Positions 36,761 through 46,053 of a stretch of DNA of 64,000 nt are shown here, piece by piece. The stretch covers positions 34,210-98,209 of the forward strand of contig JAFUVE010000076.1 in assembly GCA_017483765.1 (NCBI GenBank), read 5' to 3'. Source of the stretch: Bacteroidaceae bacterium (lineage in GTDB: Bacteria; Bacteroidota; Bacteroidia; Bacteroidales; Bacteroidaceae). The notes below the pieces were generated by a model, which saw only the letters and a program-made list of their open reading frames with translations, was not told the origin of the DNA and made no database searches. Within the stretch, counting starts at the first letter, position 1; each line of letters opens with the position of its first letter. Both the position numbers and the translations under genes were made by a program.

Positions 36761-36859
36761 ATGACAGTGTTTGAGTTGGGCGGTCAGCAGCTCGCGTTTG
36801 CCGACGGTCATCCCCTGCTGACAAAAGCGCATGTGTATAAACCCCTGGAATTGAAATAA
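36761..36859 (+). pseudogene. C-terminal remnant of a GLPGLI protein
   Basis: 33 codons reading MTVFELGGQQLAFADGHPLL then TKAHVYKPLELK. This matches the end of the intact GLPGLI protein at 30852 (NFGGKQYIYADGRPLLTSAH, VFQPLEE). The rest of the gene, including the GLPGLI motif, is missing. The remnant's stop lies next to the start of the following barrel gene, marking where the older gene order was cut. Confidence 0.7.
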
Positions 36860-36862
36860 AAT

Positions 36863-39673
36863 ATGAAACGACAAATCCTCACCATCATCATCGCCCTTGC
36901 TGCCGCCATGTCGGCACAGGCGCAAACAGATTATTATTGGTTGAGTGGCCGCGTACATGATAATTTCACAGATGCTGGAATCAAGGGGGCAAAAGTGTAT
37001 CTATTGAACAAGGACAGCGTTATGTTGGATAGCACCCAAATTAAGGGACGTGATATGTTCTCATTCCGGGTAAATCGAGACAAGTCGTTTCGTTCATGTA
37101 TCATCAAGGTGATGCATCCTGACTACCAAACGCTGTATAGTATGCATTCGTTGAAGTTTGTAGGGAAAAATGCTTATTTTGACCTTCCTACTTTATTTGT
37201 GAAAAAGAAGAACTCTTTTACTGAGCAGACACTTGGCGAAGTTGTGGTGACGGCGACGAAAGTGAAAATGTTCTATCGTGGCGATACACTGGTGTATAAT
37301 GCCGACGCCTTCAACGTGGCCGACGGCTCGATGCTCGACGCACTGATCAAGCAGATGCCTGGCACGGAACTGACGAAACAAGGCGAGATATTCGTCAATG
37401 GCAGAAAGGTGGAAAACCTGCTGCTCAACGGCAAGGACTTCTTCCGTGGCAAGAACAAGCTGATGCTGGAGAACCTGCCATACTACACGGTGAAGGAGAT
37501 AAAGGTGTATGACCAGACAACCGATAAGGCTATGGCGCTGCACGATGACCGAGCCAAGAAGGACTTCGTGATGGACGTGAACCTGAAGAAGGAATACAGC
37601 AAGGGCTACATGGCCAACGTGGAGGTCGGTGCCGGCACGGAGGATGCCTATTTGGTCCGTCTGTTCGGGCTACGTTTTACCGATGTCTCGCGGCTGGCCG
37701 TCGTGGGAGGCATGAACAACCTGAACATGAGCGACTATTCGTTTAGTGGGTATGCTAATGACGAAGGGGCGAGAGAAGGACGCACGGTCAGCAATCTGCT
37801 GACAGCCGAACTGATGACGGAGCACAAGCGCCAGAAGAATGTACTGACGGTGGAACTGAACCGCAAGAAGTCGGAAAGGGGCACCGATGAGATTCAAGAG
37901 ACCTTCCATAATGAGGGCAGTACCTTCAGCACATTACAGAACTCACAAATCGACAAGAATCTCGGAGTCTCGCTAACCAACAAATATACGCTGAAACTGC
38001 CATTCTGGATGGAAAGCACGACGCAACTGCGATTCAATGACAAGAAGGATGACAGCAACGAGCGATACTATGAGTCGGGAGCTGACACCAGGGCGCAGGG
38101 CATTGCCGTGCTCGATTCGCTGTTCAGCTTGGGTGTGGCTCTCAATGACCCGTCAATACTCAGTGCCCGCAAGCGCTGGATAAACAGTAAGACGAAGGCG
38201 TATGAGGCATCGCAGGACTTTGCCTTTGCCAAGAATCTCCGTTCAACAGACATCATTGAACTCAGTGTAGGAGCAGACTATGCCAAAAGCAATTATGATA
38301 CAGACCGCTTCAATCGATACCTGACTTGGACTCCGGGGCTGACACAGACGGATGTCATGGAAGCTATCGACTGTCCCAATACCCATGTGGGTGCAAAGGC
38401 CGATGCGTCGTACAAGATTACGCGTCTGCTGTACAATACGTATTTGAAGTTCTATGCCGCTTACCGCTTCAATCGCGATAAGGACAGGGAGAATATAACC
38501 GACGTCGCCTTGTCTGTGGTCGATGTGCTGAACAGCTATGACCGCAGGATGACAGAGAACAATTATATCATGGGGATGAATTATTACTATGATTGCAAAA
38601 ACCTTGAAAAGGAGTTGGAAACCATAGTGGACATCAGCCTGCCATTGTCCTTCATCAATAGGAATACTGATTATTCTCGCTACACATTGGATACTTGCCT
38701 GACGCAATCGCCTGTGTTCTTTGAACCGTCGTTGACTGTATCACATAAGAAAAGGAAAGGTGGCAACTGGAGACAAACCTTATGGGGTGTCGCTGCCACG
38801 ACCTCGTTGAATTACACTCTTCCCGCTGCCACCCAGATGATAACCCTTCCTGTCACTTCCGACCGCATCAACATCTATCAGGGTAATGCCCATCTGAAGT
38901 CGCCAGCAACATGGAAGTCAAGCCTTTCTTGGGATTGGCCTGTCAAGAAGAAAAATGCCTATCTGCAACAAAGCCTGACATACACAAGTTGCTTCAACCA
39001 AATAGTCAATACTTATCGTTATGATGCAGGTGTGTACATCAACCAGCCGGATAACGTGAACGGCATCTGGAATCTGGAGCTGAAAAACCGTGGGCAGTTG
39101 TTTTTCAGTGTGGCAAAGCTGAAAGTCACCTTTAACTTCAGTCAGTGGAGCCGTTACCAACGGATGAAAAACTTCGCAGCCGATGGTGCTACAGGACTGC
39201 CCCAGCAGATTGACAACAACGAACTGGCGAACTATGCCCACGTGCAGTTCCGTAGCAGCTACAAGAAGGTGTCGGGTGGATTCCGTCTGAGTGCCGAATG
39301 GAGAAAGCCACTCAACGACCGTGCTGATATGGGTTATAGCGATACGTGGGATTATAAAGGTGATGTCTGGCTGTCTACTAAACTGCCCCTCGGGATAGAC
39401 TGGGAATCTGAATGTGTGTTGCTCAAGCGTCAGGGCTATGCAAGCGATGAATTGAATAAGCTGACGTGTGATTGGAGTATGGGACTATCCAAGTCAATCT
39501 TTAAAAACAGATTAGGGCTACGTCTAAAGGCCATCGACCTGCTCCGCCAATACAAGAGCGTAGCCTACGTGGTGAACGAACGCGGCATCCGCGAAACCCA
39601 TACAGTCTCACTTCCATCATATCTGCTATTTAGCGTAACGTATAAGTTCAACAAACAACCGAAAAAGAAATAA
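36863..39673 (+). CDS. Outer-membrane beta-barrel protein, class A
   Basis: 936 residues with signal peptide MKRQILTIIIALAAAMSAQA. Carboxypeptidase-regulatory-like domain to about 110, then plug-like VVVTATKVKMFYRGDTLVY, GSMLDALIKQMPG, IFVNGRKVENLLLNGKDFF; barrel; tail FNKQPKKK. The middle of the gene is clearly more AT-rich than the plug-coding part and the flanks, which suggests a mosaic. Its first 50 bases are nearly the same as the first bases of the next two genes. Confidence 0.83.
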   Translation: MKRQILTIIIALAAAMSAQAQTDYYWLSGRVHDNFTDAGIKGAKVYLLNKDSVMLDSTQIKGRDMFSFRVNRDKSFRSCIIKVMHPDYQTLYSMHSLKFVGKNAYFDLPTLFVKKKNSFTEQTLGEVVVTATKVKMFYRGDTLVYNADAFNVADGSMLDALIKQMPGTELTKQGEIFVNGRKVENLLLNGKDFFRGKNKLMLENLPYYTVKEIKVYDQTTDKAMALHDDRAKKDFVMDVNLKKEYSKGYMANVEVGAGTEDAYLVRLFGLRFTDVSRLAVVGGMNNLNMSDYSFSGYANDEGAREGRTVSNLLTAELMTEHKRQKNVLTVELNRKKSERGTDEIQETFHNEGSTFSTLQNSQIDKNLGVSLTNKYTLKLPFWMESTTQLRFNDKKDDSNERYYESGADTRAQGIAVLDSLFSLGVALNDPSILSARKRWINSKTKAYEASQDFAFAKNLRSTDIIELSVGADYAKSNYDTDRFNRYLTWTPGLTQTDVMEAIDCPNTHVGAKADASYKITRLLYNTYLKFYAAYRFNRDKDRENITDVALSVVDVLNSYDRRMTENNYIMGMNYYYDCKNLEKELETIVDISLPLSFINRNTDYSRYTLDTCLTQSPVFFEPSLTVSHKKRKGGNWRQTLWGVAATTSLNYTLPAATQMITLPVTSDRINIYQGNAHLKSPATWKSSLSWDWPVKKKNAYLQQSLTYTSCFNQIVNTYRYDAGVYINQPDNVNGIWNLELKNRGQLFFSVAKLKVTFNFSQWSRYQRMKNFAADGATGLPQQIDNNELANYAHVQFRSSYKKVSGGFRLSAEWRKPLNDRADMGYSDTWDYKGDVWLSTKLPLGIDWESECVLLKRQGYASDELNKLTCDWSMGLSKSIFKNRLGLRLKAIDLLRQYKSVAYVVNERGIRETHTVSLPSYLLFSVTYKFNKQPKKK

Positions 39674-39676
39674 AAT

Positions 39677-40720
39677 ATGAAACGACACTTCATCACCATC
39701 ATCATCGCCCTTGCTGCCTCGTCGGCACAGGCGCAGCAGGACAACTATACCATAAGTGGCGACCTGTCGCCTATGGTGGGCATACTGGTAAAGGACACGA
39801 CGGACATTGATTCTGTATTTGTCGTGAACGATGCCAATCATAGGGCCGGAATAGAGCAGAAGTGCGCCGTGGAGGACGGAAAGTTTTTCCTCACGGGACA
39901 CGTGGATAAACCGCAGTATACCGAAATGAAGATTACTTGGCTCGGTACAGAAAAGATGGATACCGCCTATCTGGAGTTCATACTGGAGGCAGGATGTGAC
40001 ATTGTCTATAAAAATGGGCTTACAGTGAAAGGCTCACCCATGACCGACATGTACCTGAAGCAAAGAGGAGAAATATGGAATCTGGCTAACAACGGAAAAG
40101 ACGACGAGGCGCGAAGCCTGTACTTGGAGCAGATAAGGGAGCATCGTGACGATGCCCTGGGCGTGGCTTTCATGAGGATGCTACGAAGTCCTGCCTGGCT
40201 GACGGTGACATCGGAAAAGAAGCTGATTGAATCGCTGGGTGACGAAGTGAAGTACGACTTCCGCATTCAGAGGCGACTGAATCATCTGAGGGCTTTTCAA
40301 CCGTCTGACGAGGGCGATATGTTCTTGGACTTTGCTGTGGAGTACGACGGAAAGACCACGCGACTCAGCGACTACGTGGGGCGTGGCCAGTACGTCCTTG
40401 TTGACTTCTGGGCTTCATGGTGTGGCCCCTGCCGACAGGAGATTCCCAACCTTATCGCCGCCTACAACAAGTACAATGACCGCGGCCTACAGGTGGTCGG
40501 CATCGCCGCTTGGGACAAGGCCGAAGCTACTCTGAAAGCCATCGCAGAAGAACAGATGCCCTATCCGCAGATTATTAACTCCGACCATGTAGCCACCGAC
40601 CTCTACGGCATAGATGCCATCCCTGAAATCATCCTCTTCGCCCCCGACGGCAAGATCGTAAGCCGCGGACTCCGAGGCGAGGGCATTGGCAGGAAGATGA
40701 AAGAAATATTTGGAGAATAA
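39677..40720 (+). CDS. TlpA-like thioredoxin with DUF4369 domain, exported
   Basis: 347 residues. Signal peptide MKRHFITIIIALAASSAQA; DUF4369 domain (about 22-130, YTISGDLSPMVG and FFLTGHVDKPQYTE); helical middle; C-terminal thioredoxin fold with WCGPC (248-252) in FWASWCGPCRQEIPNL and the cis-proline in GIDAIPEIILF. This is the TlpA/ResA-like disulfide reductase plan used in the periplasm. It lies between two class-A barrel genes (3-base gaps), so it may reduce or isomerise disulfides in a Cys-containing substrate of this locus. Confidence 0.9.
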   Translation: MKRHFITIIIALAASSAQAQQDNYTISGDLSPMVGILVKDTTDIDSVFVVNDANHRAGIEQKCAVEDGKFFLTGHVDKPQYTEMKITWLGTEKMDTAYLEFILEAGCDIVYKNGLTVKGSPMTDMYLKQRGEIWNLANNGKDDEARSLYLEQIREHRDDALGVAFMRMLRSPAWLTVTSEKKLIESLGDEVKYDFRIQRRLNHLRAFQPSDEGDMFLDFAVEYDGKTTRLSDYVGRGQYVLVDFWASWCGPCRQEIPNLIAAYNKYNDRGLQVVGIAAWDKAEATLKAIAEEQMPYPQIINSDHVATDLYGIDAIPEIILFAPDGKIVSRGLRGEGIGRKMKEIFGE

Positions 40721-40723
40721 AAT

Positions 40724-43483
40724 ATGAAACGACACTTCATCACCATCATCATCGCCTTTGCGCTGACGATAACAGCACAAGGGCAGACAGTAACGCTGGT
40801 GGGACAAGTACAGGATGTATTCCTGAAAAGGCCACTCGTGGCAAAGATTTCTGTCTATGAGACGGACAGCACGACTTGCGTGTTGGACTCCGTGCATGTT
40901 GAAGTCATTGAAGATGATGACGGGAGCATTATGATTGCCCCGTATTATGCGCCCGTCAAAGCCGCCCCGCACGACTATCTGATTCGGGCTGAGCTGCCGG
41001 GCTATGAGGTGGCGTGGCAAAAGGTGTCGGTGACAAATACTACGGAGAAAGAACTGTCGGTGCCGCTCATCAAGATGAGACGGGCGCGGCACATCACGCT
41101 CAATGAGGTGGTGGTGACAGCCACGAAAGTAAAGATGTTCTACCGAGGCGACACGCTGATATATGATGCCACGGCCTTTAACATGCCAGACGGCTCGATG
41201 CTCGACGACCTCATCCGTCAGATGCAGGGCGTGACGATGAACGACGGGGGCGAGATATTCGTTAACGGCAAGAAGGTGGACGAACTGCTGCTGAACTCTC
41301 GCTCGTTCTTTGGCGGCAACAAGCAGATACTTTTGGAAAATCTGCCGTACTACACGGTGAAACATATCAAGGTGTATAACAAGAAGGACAAGCGGGACGA
41401 GGTGTTGGGGCGCGACGATGGCCCGAAACTATATGTGATGGACGTCAACCTGAAGCAGGAGTACCAGCGCGGATATATTGCGAATGTGGAAGGGGCAGCG
41501 GGAACGCATGGCCGCTGGCTGGGACGTATGTTCGGACTGGGCTTCACCGACCTGTACCGCTTCACCCTGCTTGGCAATGTCAACAACGTGAACGAGACGC
41601 AGCACATCGGCAAGACTGGCAACTGGACACCCGACCGCAGACCGAGGTCGCTGATAACCACGCGCAGTGTGCGGTCGGAGATTGACTACCAATCAAGAGA
41701 CCAGATGATTGAAGAGTGGTTCCGCACGGAGTTCGTTTCGACAAGCGACAATCAGGAGATGCACCAAAGCCGCGAGCAGTTTCTTGCGGGCAGCAATCCG
41801 CTGTCCGTCACTGAGCGCACAGGCAAGTCGAACAACTGGAAACTTGCACTGCATAACTATTTTAACATGTATGTTCCTTTCTGGATAATGGTTTCCACGG
41901 ACTTCAACTATGGCAAGCGCGACGGCAGGTCCAGCTCCATGTTCCAGCAATTTGGCGATACGCTCACGGCCTCCATGCGCACCGTCGGCATGAGTGAGGG
42001 CACATCGTGGAATGGTGTGATGGAGGTGGAAGGTGACATCAAGGGGTTTACATACATCGTCAAAGCAGAACACAGCAGCGACAAATCGGAAAGCGCCAGC
42101 CACTACGACACGCGGAACTATGCACCGCCATCGTTGGAGCAACGATATAATGTCGGCGACTATGACAAGCGGGTGACGGCAGGAGAACTTTCGCTTGACC
42201 ACATCGGCAAGCTGACGAACAGGATGCAGTTCAGAATCAAGAACAGGACGGGGCTGTCACGAACCGCTACCCACGACTATCTTTACCACCCCGACACTTT
42301 GCTACTGGCCTCGCAATTGGATGCGCTGGCTGCCATTACCGACGTGAACAACAGCTATGACAGCAAGCTGCGCTCGCTGACGAACACGACGGAAATCAGT
42401 ATTTATACGCGTAACGAACTGCAGCCCGACAAGAAATCGAGTACCAACTGGCAGCTTGGCCTGCAAGTGCCGTTCACCCGCCACAGCCTCGACTACCAGC
42501 GAGGCTCCATCGACACGCTTGCCACCAACACGAAGCTGTTTGTCACGCCCTGGCTGTCGTATGGCAGGAAGACGGCAAAGAACCATGAGCTTCACCTTAA
42601 CATCAGCCATACGGAGACCACGGCCAACATCTACGACATGATCAACTATCGCGACGACAGCAATCCGCTGGTGGTGAAACTTGGCACGCCGGGACTGAAA
42701 GGCCACGCCAGCACCAGTGCCGGAATGGAGTATTTCAGCCGTGGCAGCGGACATAGCCAGAAGCAGTGGAACGCCTCGGCCTCGTTCAACTATCATCATC
42801 GCGACGTGTCGCAGTCGGTCATGTACAATCCCGCAAGCGGTGTCTATACCTACAAGCCGGAGAACGTGAGCGGCGCGTATATTGCCAATGCCAAGTTCCA
42901 AATCTCCAACACCATCGGTGAGAAACGATTCTGGACGTGGCAGAACATCACCGATGCCAACTATCACCATTCGCTCGACCACTCTATGCTGGCAGGAGAT
43001 ACCGAAAGCCACGTGAACGCCGTCAATACCCTGACGCTGCACGACGGGGCCTATATACAATATAATAAAGGTACGCTGAACATCCGCGCCACGGGCGACA
43101 TCCGCTGGCGGCACTCGGAGGGCAAGATGCGGGACTTCGAGACCCTGAACGCCACCGACTTCCAATACGGCCTCTCTGCCCGCTACACCCTGCCGCGCCT
43201 GAACACCACACTGTCAGCCGACGGCAATATGTACAGCCGTCGCGGCTACGGCAGCCCTGACCTCAACACCGACGACTTCGTGCTGAACGCCTCCGTCAGC
43301 CAGCCCTTCTTCAAAGGCAAGCTCATCGCCCGCATCGAAGCCTTCGACCTCCTGCACCAACTCAGCAACACGCAATACACCGTGAATGCCCAGGGCCGCA
43401 CCGAAACGTGGTACCGCTCCCTCCCGCACTACGTCATGCTGCATCTGGTGTATCACTGGAATAAGAATCCGAAGAAAAAGTAA
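40724..43483 (+). CDS. Outer-membrane beta-barrel protein, class A
   Basis: 919 residues. Signal peptide MKRHFITIIIAFALTITAQG; N-terminal regulatory-like domain; plug-like VVVTATKVKMFYRGDTLIY, GSMLDDLIRQMQGVTMNDGG, VNGKKVDELLLNSRSFF; barrel; tail HWNKNPKKK. The last 130 residues are nearly identical to the end of the barrel at 51248, and the DNA there shares long identical runs, so the two copies recently exchanged sequence or duplicated. Confidence 0.84.
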   Translation: MKRHFITIIIAFALTITAQGQTVTLVGQVQDVFLKRPLVAKISVYETDSTTCVLDSVHVEVIEDDDGSIMIAPYYAPVKAAPHDYLIRAELPGYEVAWQKVSVTNTTEKELSVPLIKMRRARHITLNEVVVTATKVKMFYRGDTLIYDATAFNMPDGSMLDDLIRQMQGVTMNDGGEIFVNGKKVDELLLNSRSFFGGNKQILLENLPYYTVKHIKVYNKKDKRDEVLGRDDGPKLYVMDVNLKQEYQRGYIANVEGAAGTHGRWLGRMFGLGFTDLYRFTLLGNVNNVNETQHIGKTGNWTPDRRPRSLITTRSVRSEIDYQSRDQMIEEWFRTEFVSTSDNQEMHQSREQFLAGSNPLSVTERTGKSNNWKLALHNYFNMYVPFWIMVSTDFNYGKRDGRSSSMFQQFGDTLTASMRTVGMSEGTSWNGVMEVEGDIKGFTYIVKAEHSSDKSESASHYDTRNYAPPSLEQRYNVGDYDKRVTAGELSLDHIGKLTNRMQFRIKNRTGLSRTATHDYLYHPDTLLLASQLDALAAITDVNNSYDSKLRSLTNTTEISIYTRNELQPDKKSSTNWQLGLQVPFTRHSLDYQRGSIDTLATNTKLFVTPWLSYGRKTAKNHELHLNISHTETTANIYDMINYRDDSNPLVVKLGTPGLKGHASTSAGMEYFSRGSGHSQKQWNASASFNYHHRDVSQSVMYNPASGVYTYKPENVSGAYIANAKFQISNTIGEKRFWTWQNITDANYHHSLDHSMLAGDTESHVNAVNTLTLHDGAYIQYNKGTLNIRATGDIRWRHSEGKMRDFETLNATDFQYGLSARYTLPRLNTTLSADGNMYSRRGYGSPDLNTDDFVLNASVSQPFFKGKLIARIEAFDLLHQLSNTQYTVNAQGRTETWYRSLPHYVMLHLVYHWNKNPKKK

Positions 43484-43491
43484 TAACTGTT

Positions 43492-43794
43492 ATGAAATTC
43501 ATCAAACGCTTTCCTCACTTTAAGCAGAATAACTCCTCTGACTGTGGCCCGACATCCCTACGTATGATTGCAAGATACTATGGTCTTGATTATTCGACAG
43601 AGATGTTGCGTAAGCATTGTCATATCACAAGACAAGGGGTTAATTTACACGGCATAAGTGAGGCTGCTGAGTATATTGGTTTTGAAACAGCTGGTTTGAA
43701 GGTTACCTTTGAACAATTAGCTGAAGAAGGGGTGTTTGTTCCTGTAACAATGCTATTGGAACTTGGACTACTAAATGCAATGTGGATTCCTTAG
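43492..43794 (+). pseudogene. Truncated C39 peptidase (bacteriocin-exporter type)
   Basis: 100 residues starting MKFIKRFPHFKQNNSSDCGP. This is the N-terminal C39 peptidase domain of peptide-processing ABC exporters, with the catalytic Cys18 in DCGPTSLRMIARYYG and GVNLHGISEAAE. The sequence goes out of the family just before the catalytic histidine segment, ending VPVTMLLELGLLNAMWIP. The transporter domains are absent. It is therefore a non-functional remnant of an exporter that once cut a double-glycine leader. It begins 8 bases after the barrel gene. Confidence 0.75.
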
Positions 43795-43859
43795 GACAAG
43801 ATTTCTATGCCTATTCTACTTGTGGCGGAAATCATTATGCACGATGTGGCGCATCGTAA
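43725..43859 (+). pseudogene. Cys-rich peptide C-terminal remnant, overlapping the C39 fragment out of frame
   Basis: In the +1-shifted frame, an open stretch after a TGA reads GVCSCNNAIGTWTTKC, NVDSLGQDFYAYSTCGG and NHYARCGAS, with five cysteines. It resembles the C-terminal part of the small secreted Cys-rich peptides (NVEALA-type) of Bacteroidota. It seems to have been fused to the C39 fragment by a deletion that removed the transporter and the peptide's leader. The family call is tentative. Confidence 0.4.
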
Positions 43860-43916
43860 ACTTCAACATGAATGGGGAGTGCCAGTGATTGACACTCCCC
43901 CCAAAAAACGATAATA

Positions 43917-44723
43917 ATGAAATATGTATTTATATTGTTAATTTGTGTTCATTTCCCAAATGTATATGCACAGAACATGATTGATTTTGTTTCATATCAG
44001 GATACAATACTCCATCTGGAGCATATCACAAGAAATGCTGATACAACTATAATAAATAAGTCGATTATAGACATTCGGTCCATCCCCAATGCCAATCTGC
44101 TTGTCAATGATAGTCTTGTGATGCTGGGGGCAATGGATGGAGCTGTGTTTAGAATCAAAGACGGCAGTCTTGTTCGACGGATGAATGAACAGCCTTTCCA
44201 TCAGTCTCAAATGACGGGTGAGCCTGCCGTGCATCCCGGTTCGGCATTGCTGGATAGCAGTGGGCAGTTCTGCTATGCATGGGGCAATGCTATCGTGGGA
44301 GGCAGCCGCATCAACTTCATCAAGAAGATGGACTTTGCGACCGGTGAGACGTTGGATTCTATCAATGTGAGCAGTGCGGACTTTTCCCTGAGCATGGACG
44401 ATTCGCTGAGGGTGGCTACAGGGCATGACTATCTGACTTGCTTCCCCGAATACAAGTTTACGTTGCCAGAGAACGGGCGCATTGCACGTATCAGATATTT
44501 CGGAGGCTCGAAGATGTGGATAAAACTCTTTCGGAAAGGCAAGATAGAGGACTATATCTGCAATGTGGACGGTACGAAGGTGGAGCGTGTGGAACGGCTC
44601 ACCTGTCAGGGTCAGGACATCGAGCCTAATTCCGTGATAGGTTTTGCATGGGACAAGTTGGCCTCGGTAGTCAGTACTGATACAGAATTTATTATATATG
44701 TTTATCACTTAAAATCAGAATGA
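43917..44723 (+). CDS. Exported protein, possible beta-propeller, function unknown
   Basis: 268 residues with a signal peptide (MKYVFILLICVHFPNVYA). The body is all short beta-like segments (IIDIRSIPNANLLVNDSLVM, GAVFRIKDGSLV, YICNVDGTKVERV), as in a six-bladed propeller. Propeller proteins often sit beside NVEALA-type peptide genes, which fits the remnant upstream. An inverted repeat GGGGAGTG/CACTCCCC (43874-43900) precedes it. The next GLPGLI gene starts 1 base after its stop, so they are co-translated. Confidence 0.6.
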   Translation: MKYVFILLICVHFPNVYAQNMIDFVSYQDTILHLEHITRNADTTIINKSIIDIRSIPNANLLVNDSLVMLGAMDGAVFRIKDGSLVRRMNEQPFHQSQMTGEPAVHPGSALLDSSGQFCYAWGNAIVGGSRINFIKKMDFATGETLDSINVSSADFSLSMDDSLRVATGHDYLTCFPEYKFTLPENGRIARIRYFGGSKMWIKLFRKGKIEDYICNVDGTKVERVERLTCQGQDIEPNSVIGFAWDKLASVVSTDTEFIIYVYHLKSE

Positions 44724-44724
44724 C

Positions 44725-45618
44725 ATGGTAGATACAAAAGTGAAGTGCTTGCGTTTGATGAGCACTGCCATCATTGGGTTGTTCCTCTCTATTCAAACGA
44801 TGGCACAGAAGAATGACAGCATAGACCAATGCCAGTTTGTGGTGGTTTATGACTTTGTGACGAATACAACGGACAGAAACAGCAATGCCGTGAAGGACTC
44901 TGTGCAGTTGGCGGTGGTGGTGGGAAGCCATGTTGCGAAGTGCATGGAGTATAACCGCACAATGCTAGAGGACTTCGGCGAGTGGCAGAATCGTTCCTAT
45001 CAGTATGGCGAGTGGGATGCTCGGAAGTATAACCTGCCCGTGCTGTTCATCGGATACCCCGAAGGTGAACTGAGTTCGTTCGACAAAGTTGTGCCCAACC
45101 GCTACTTCTATACGGAGCCGCTGCCTGATTTCGTTTGGGAGTTAGCGGACGACACGCTAACCGTGAGCGGCTACCTCTGCCAGAAAGCCGTAGGCAAGTA
45201 TGCGGGCAGGACGTGGACGGTATGGTATTCGGAAGATGTACCGACATCCTTTGGCCCTTGGAAGTTGCGCGGACTGCCGGGCATGATTCTGAAAGCGGAG
45301 GACGCGGTCGGCATCTTCTCGTTCGTCTGTGTGGGACTGATGCAAAGGACAGCTCCCATCAAGTACTTCTCTAAGGGCGGCTACACTACCCTCAAACGCA
45401 ACAAGTTCATTTCCCACCGCAACAAACTCTATTGCAACAAGCAGTACGTGCAGAAGCCGAACTACTACATTCCGCAAGGAACCTACGACCACCTGAATAT
45501 CATCGAGATGTGGCCTGGCGGCCCAGAGCCTGCCGCAGAGGACAAGATCTCGGTCGTGGCTACTGATATGATTATCCCGAAGAAAGTGAATAAGTATCAG
45601 CCGTTGGAACTGAAGTAA
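44725..45618 (+). CDS. GLPGLI family protein, exported (type 1, GLPGMI variant)
   Basis: 297 residues; signal peptide near residues 10-26. Core pattern: TTDRNSNAVKDSVQLAVVVG, WELADDTLTVSGYLCQKAVG, GRTWTVWYSEDVPTSFGPWK, then GLPGMI in place of GLPGLI. Ends YQPLELK. One base after the preceding gene. Confidence 0.87.
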   Translation: MVDTKVKCLRLMSTAIIGLFLSIQTMAQKNDSIDQCQFVVVYDFVTNTTDRNSNAVKDSVQLAVVVGSHVAKCMEYNRTMLEDFGEWQNRSYQYGEWDARKYNLPVLFIGYPEGELSSFDKVVPNRYFYTEPLPDFVWELADDTLTVSGYLCQKAVGKYAGRTWTVWYSEDVPTSFGPWKLRGLPGMILKAEDAVGIFSFVCVGLMQRTAPIKYFSKGGYTTLKRNKFISHRNKLYCNKQYVQKPNYYIPQGTYDHLNIIEMWPGGPEPAAEDKISVVATDMIIPKKVNKYQPLELK

Positions 45619-45619
45619 G

Positions 45620-45780
45620 GAAGCAGACAACGCAGAAAATGACATCACCACCACCCAGATGATTGTTCTGTGCGTGTTGGTCATTATGACCATCGCCCTG
45701 CTCATCTATCTCAGCATCATTAGCAAATTCTGGACCCGCCTCGGTTGGCTCTTCGAGGACGTTTGGCACTGGCTGAAGAG
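45620..45780 (+). pseudogene. Orphan membrane-peptide remnant
   Basis: An open frame starting after the GLPGLI gene reads EADNAENDITTTQMIVLCVL, a hydrophobic segment VIMTIALLIYLSII, then WLFEDVWHWLK, before running into repeat DNA at 45791. No start with a plausible ribosome site is visible (ATG at 45659 is the first). It looks like the end of a small membrane protein, cut by the repeat. Confidence 0.4.
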
Positions 45781-45790
45781 CAACACCTCG

Positions 45791-45841
45791 CGAGGATGTC
45801 CACAACCCCAGCCAAGACCAACCATCAACAAAAGTAAATAC
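45791..45841 (+). repeat. Dispersed repeat, CCACAACCCCAG family (partial copy)
   Basis: GATGTCCACAACCCCAGCC then AAGACCAACCATCAACAAAAG. It shares the 3' half with the copy at 49837-49915. Confidence 0.6.
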
Positions 45842-45875
45842 ATTTTTCACTGTTCACTATTCACTTTCAAGAAGT

Positions 45876-45924
45876 GCCGTGCTTCGCCGGCCTATTGTGC
45901 GGACGAGGACGTCCACAACCCCAG
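45876..45924 (+). repeat. Dispersed repeat, TTCGCCGGCCTATTGTGCGG family (copy)
   Basis: GCCGTGCTTCGCCGGCC followed by TATTGTGCGGACGAGGACG and TCCACAACCCCAG. Further copies are at 49562-49618 (diverged) and 49837-49915. Confidence 0.65.
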
Positions 45925-46029
45925 TGTGGATGGGCTTCGGCTGGATGCGCGTAACAAACAAAAAACTTACACGCTGAATAGTTTTGGAAAAAGTTGAAAC
46001 GTTGACAAAATTGTTAAAAGTTGTAAACA

Positions 46030-46045
46030 TTCTAAAAAATTAGAG
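46030..46045. promoter_or_regulatory. Candidate BlaI operator O1 of the second blaI gene
   Basis: TTCTAAAAAATTAGAG. The same 16 bases recur 30 bp downstream, about three helical turns. Confidence 0.65.
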
Positions 46046-46053
46046 TAAATATT

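Noticed and set aside
33040-36958. Long opposite-strand ORFs across the GLPGLI and barrel genes
   Set aside because: They arise from the codon pattern of the real genes and show no family features.
43492-43794. Working bacteriocin exporter
   Set aside because: The C39 domain stops before its catalytic histidine and no transporter or ATPase domain follows.
43874-43900. Terminator before the 43917 gene
   Set aside because: The GGGGAGTG/CACTCCCC hairpin is followed by CCAAAAAA, not a T run, so it is not a normal rho-independent terminator on the plus strand.
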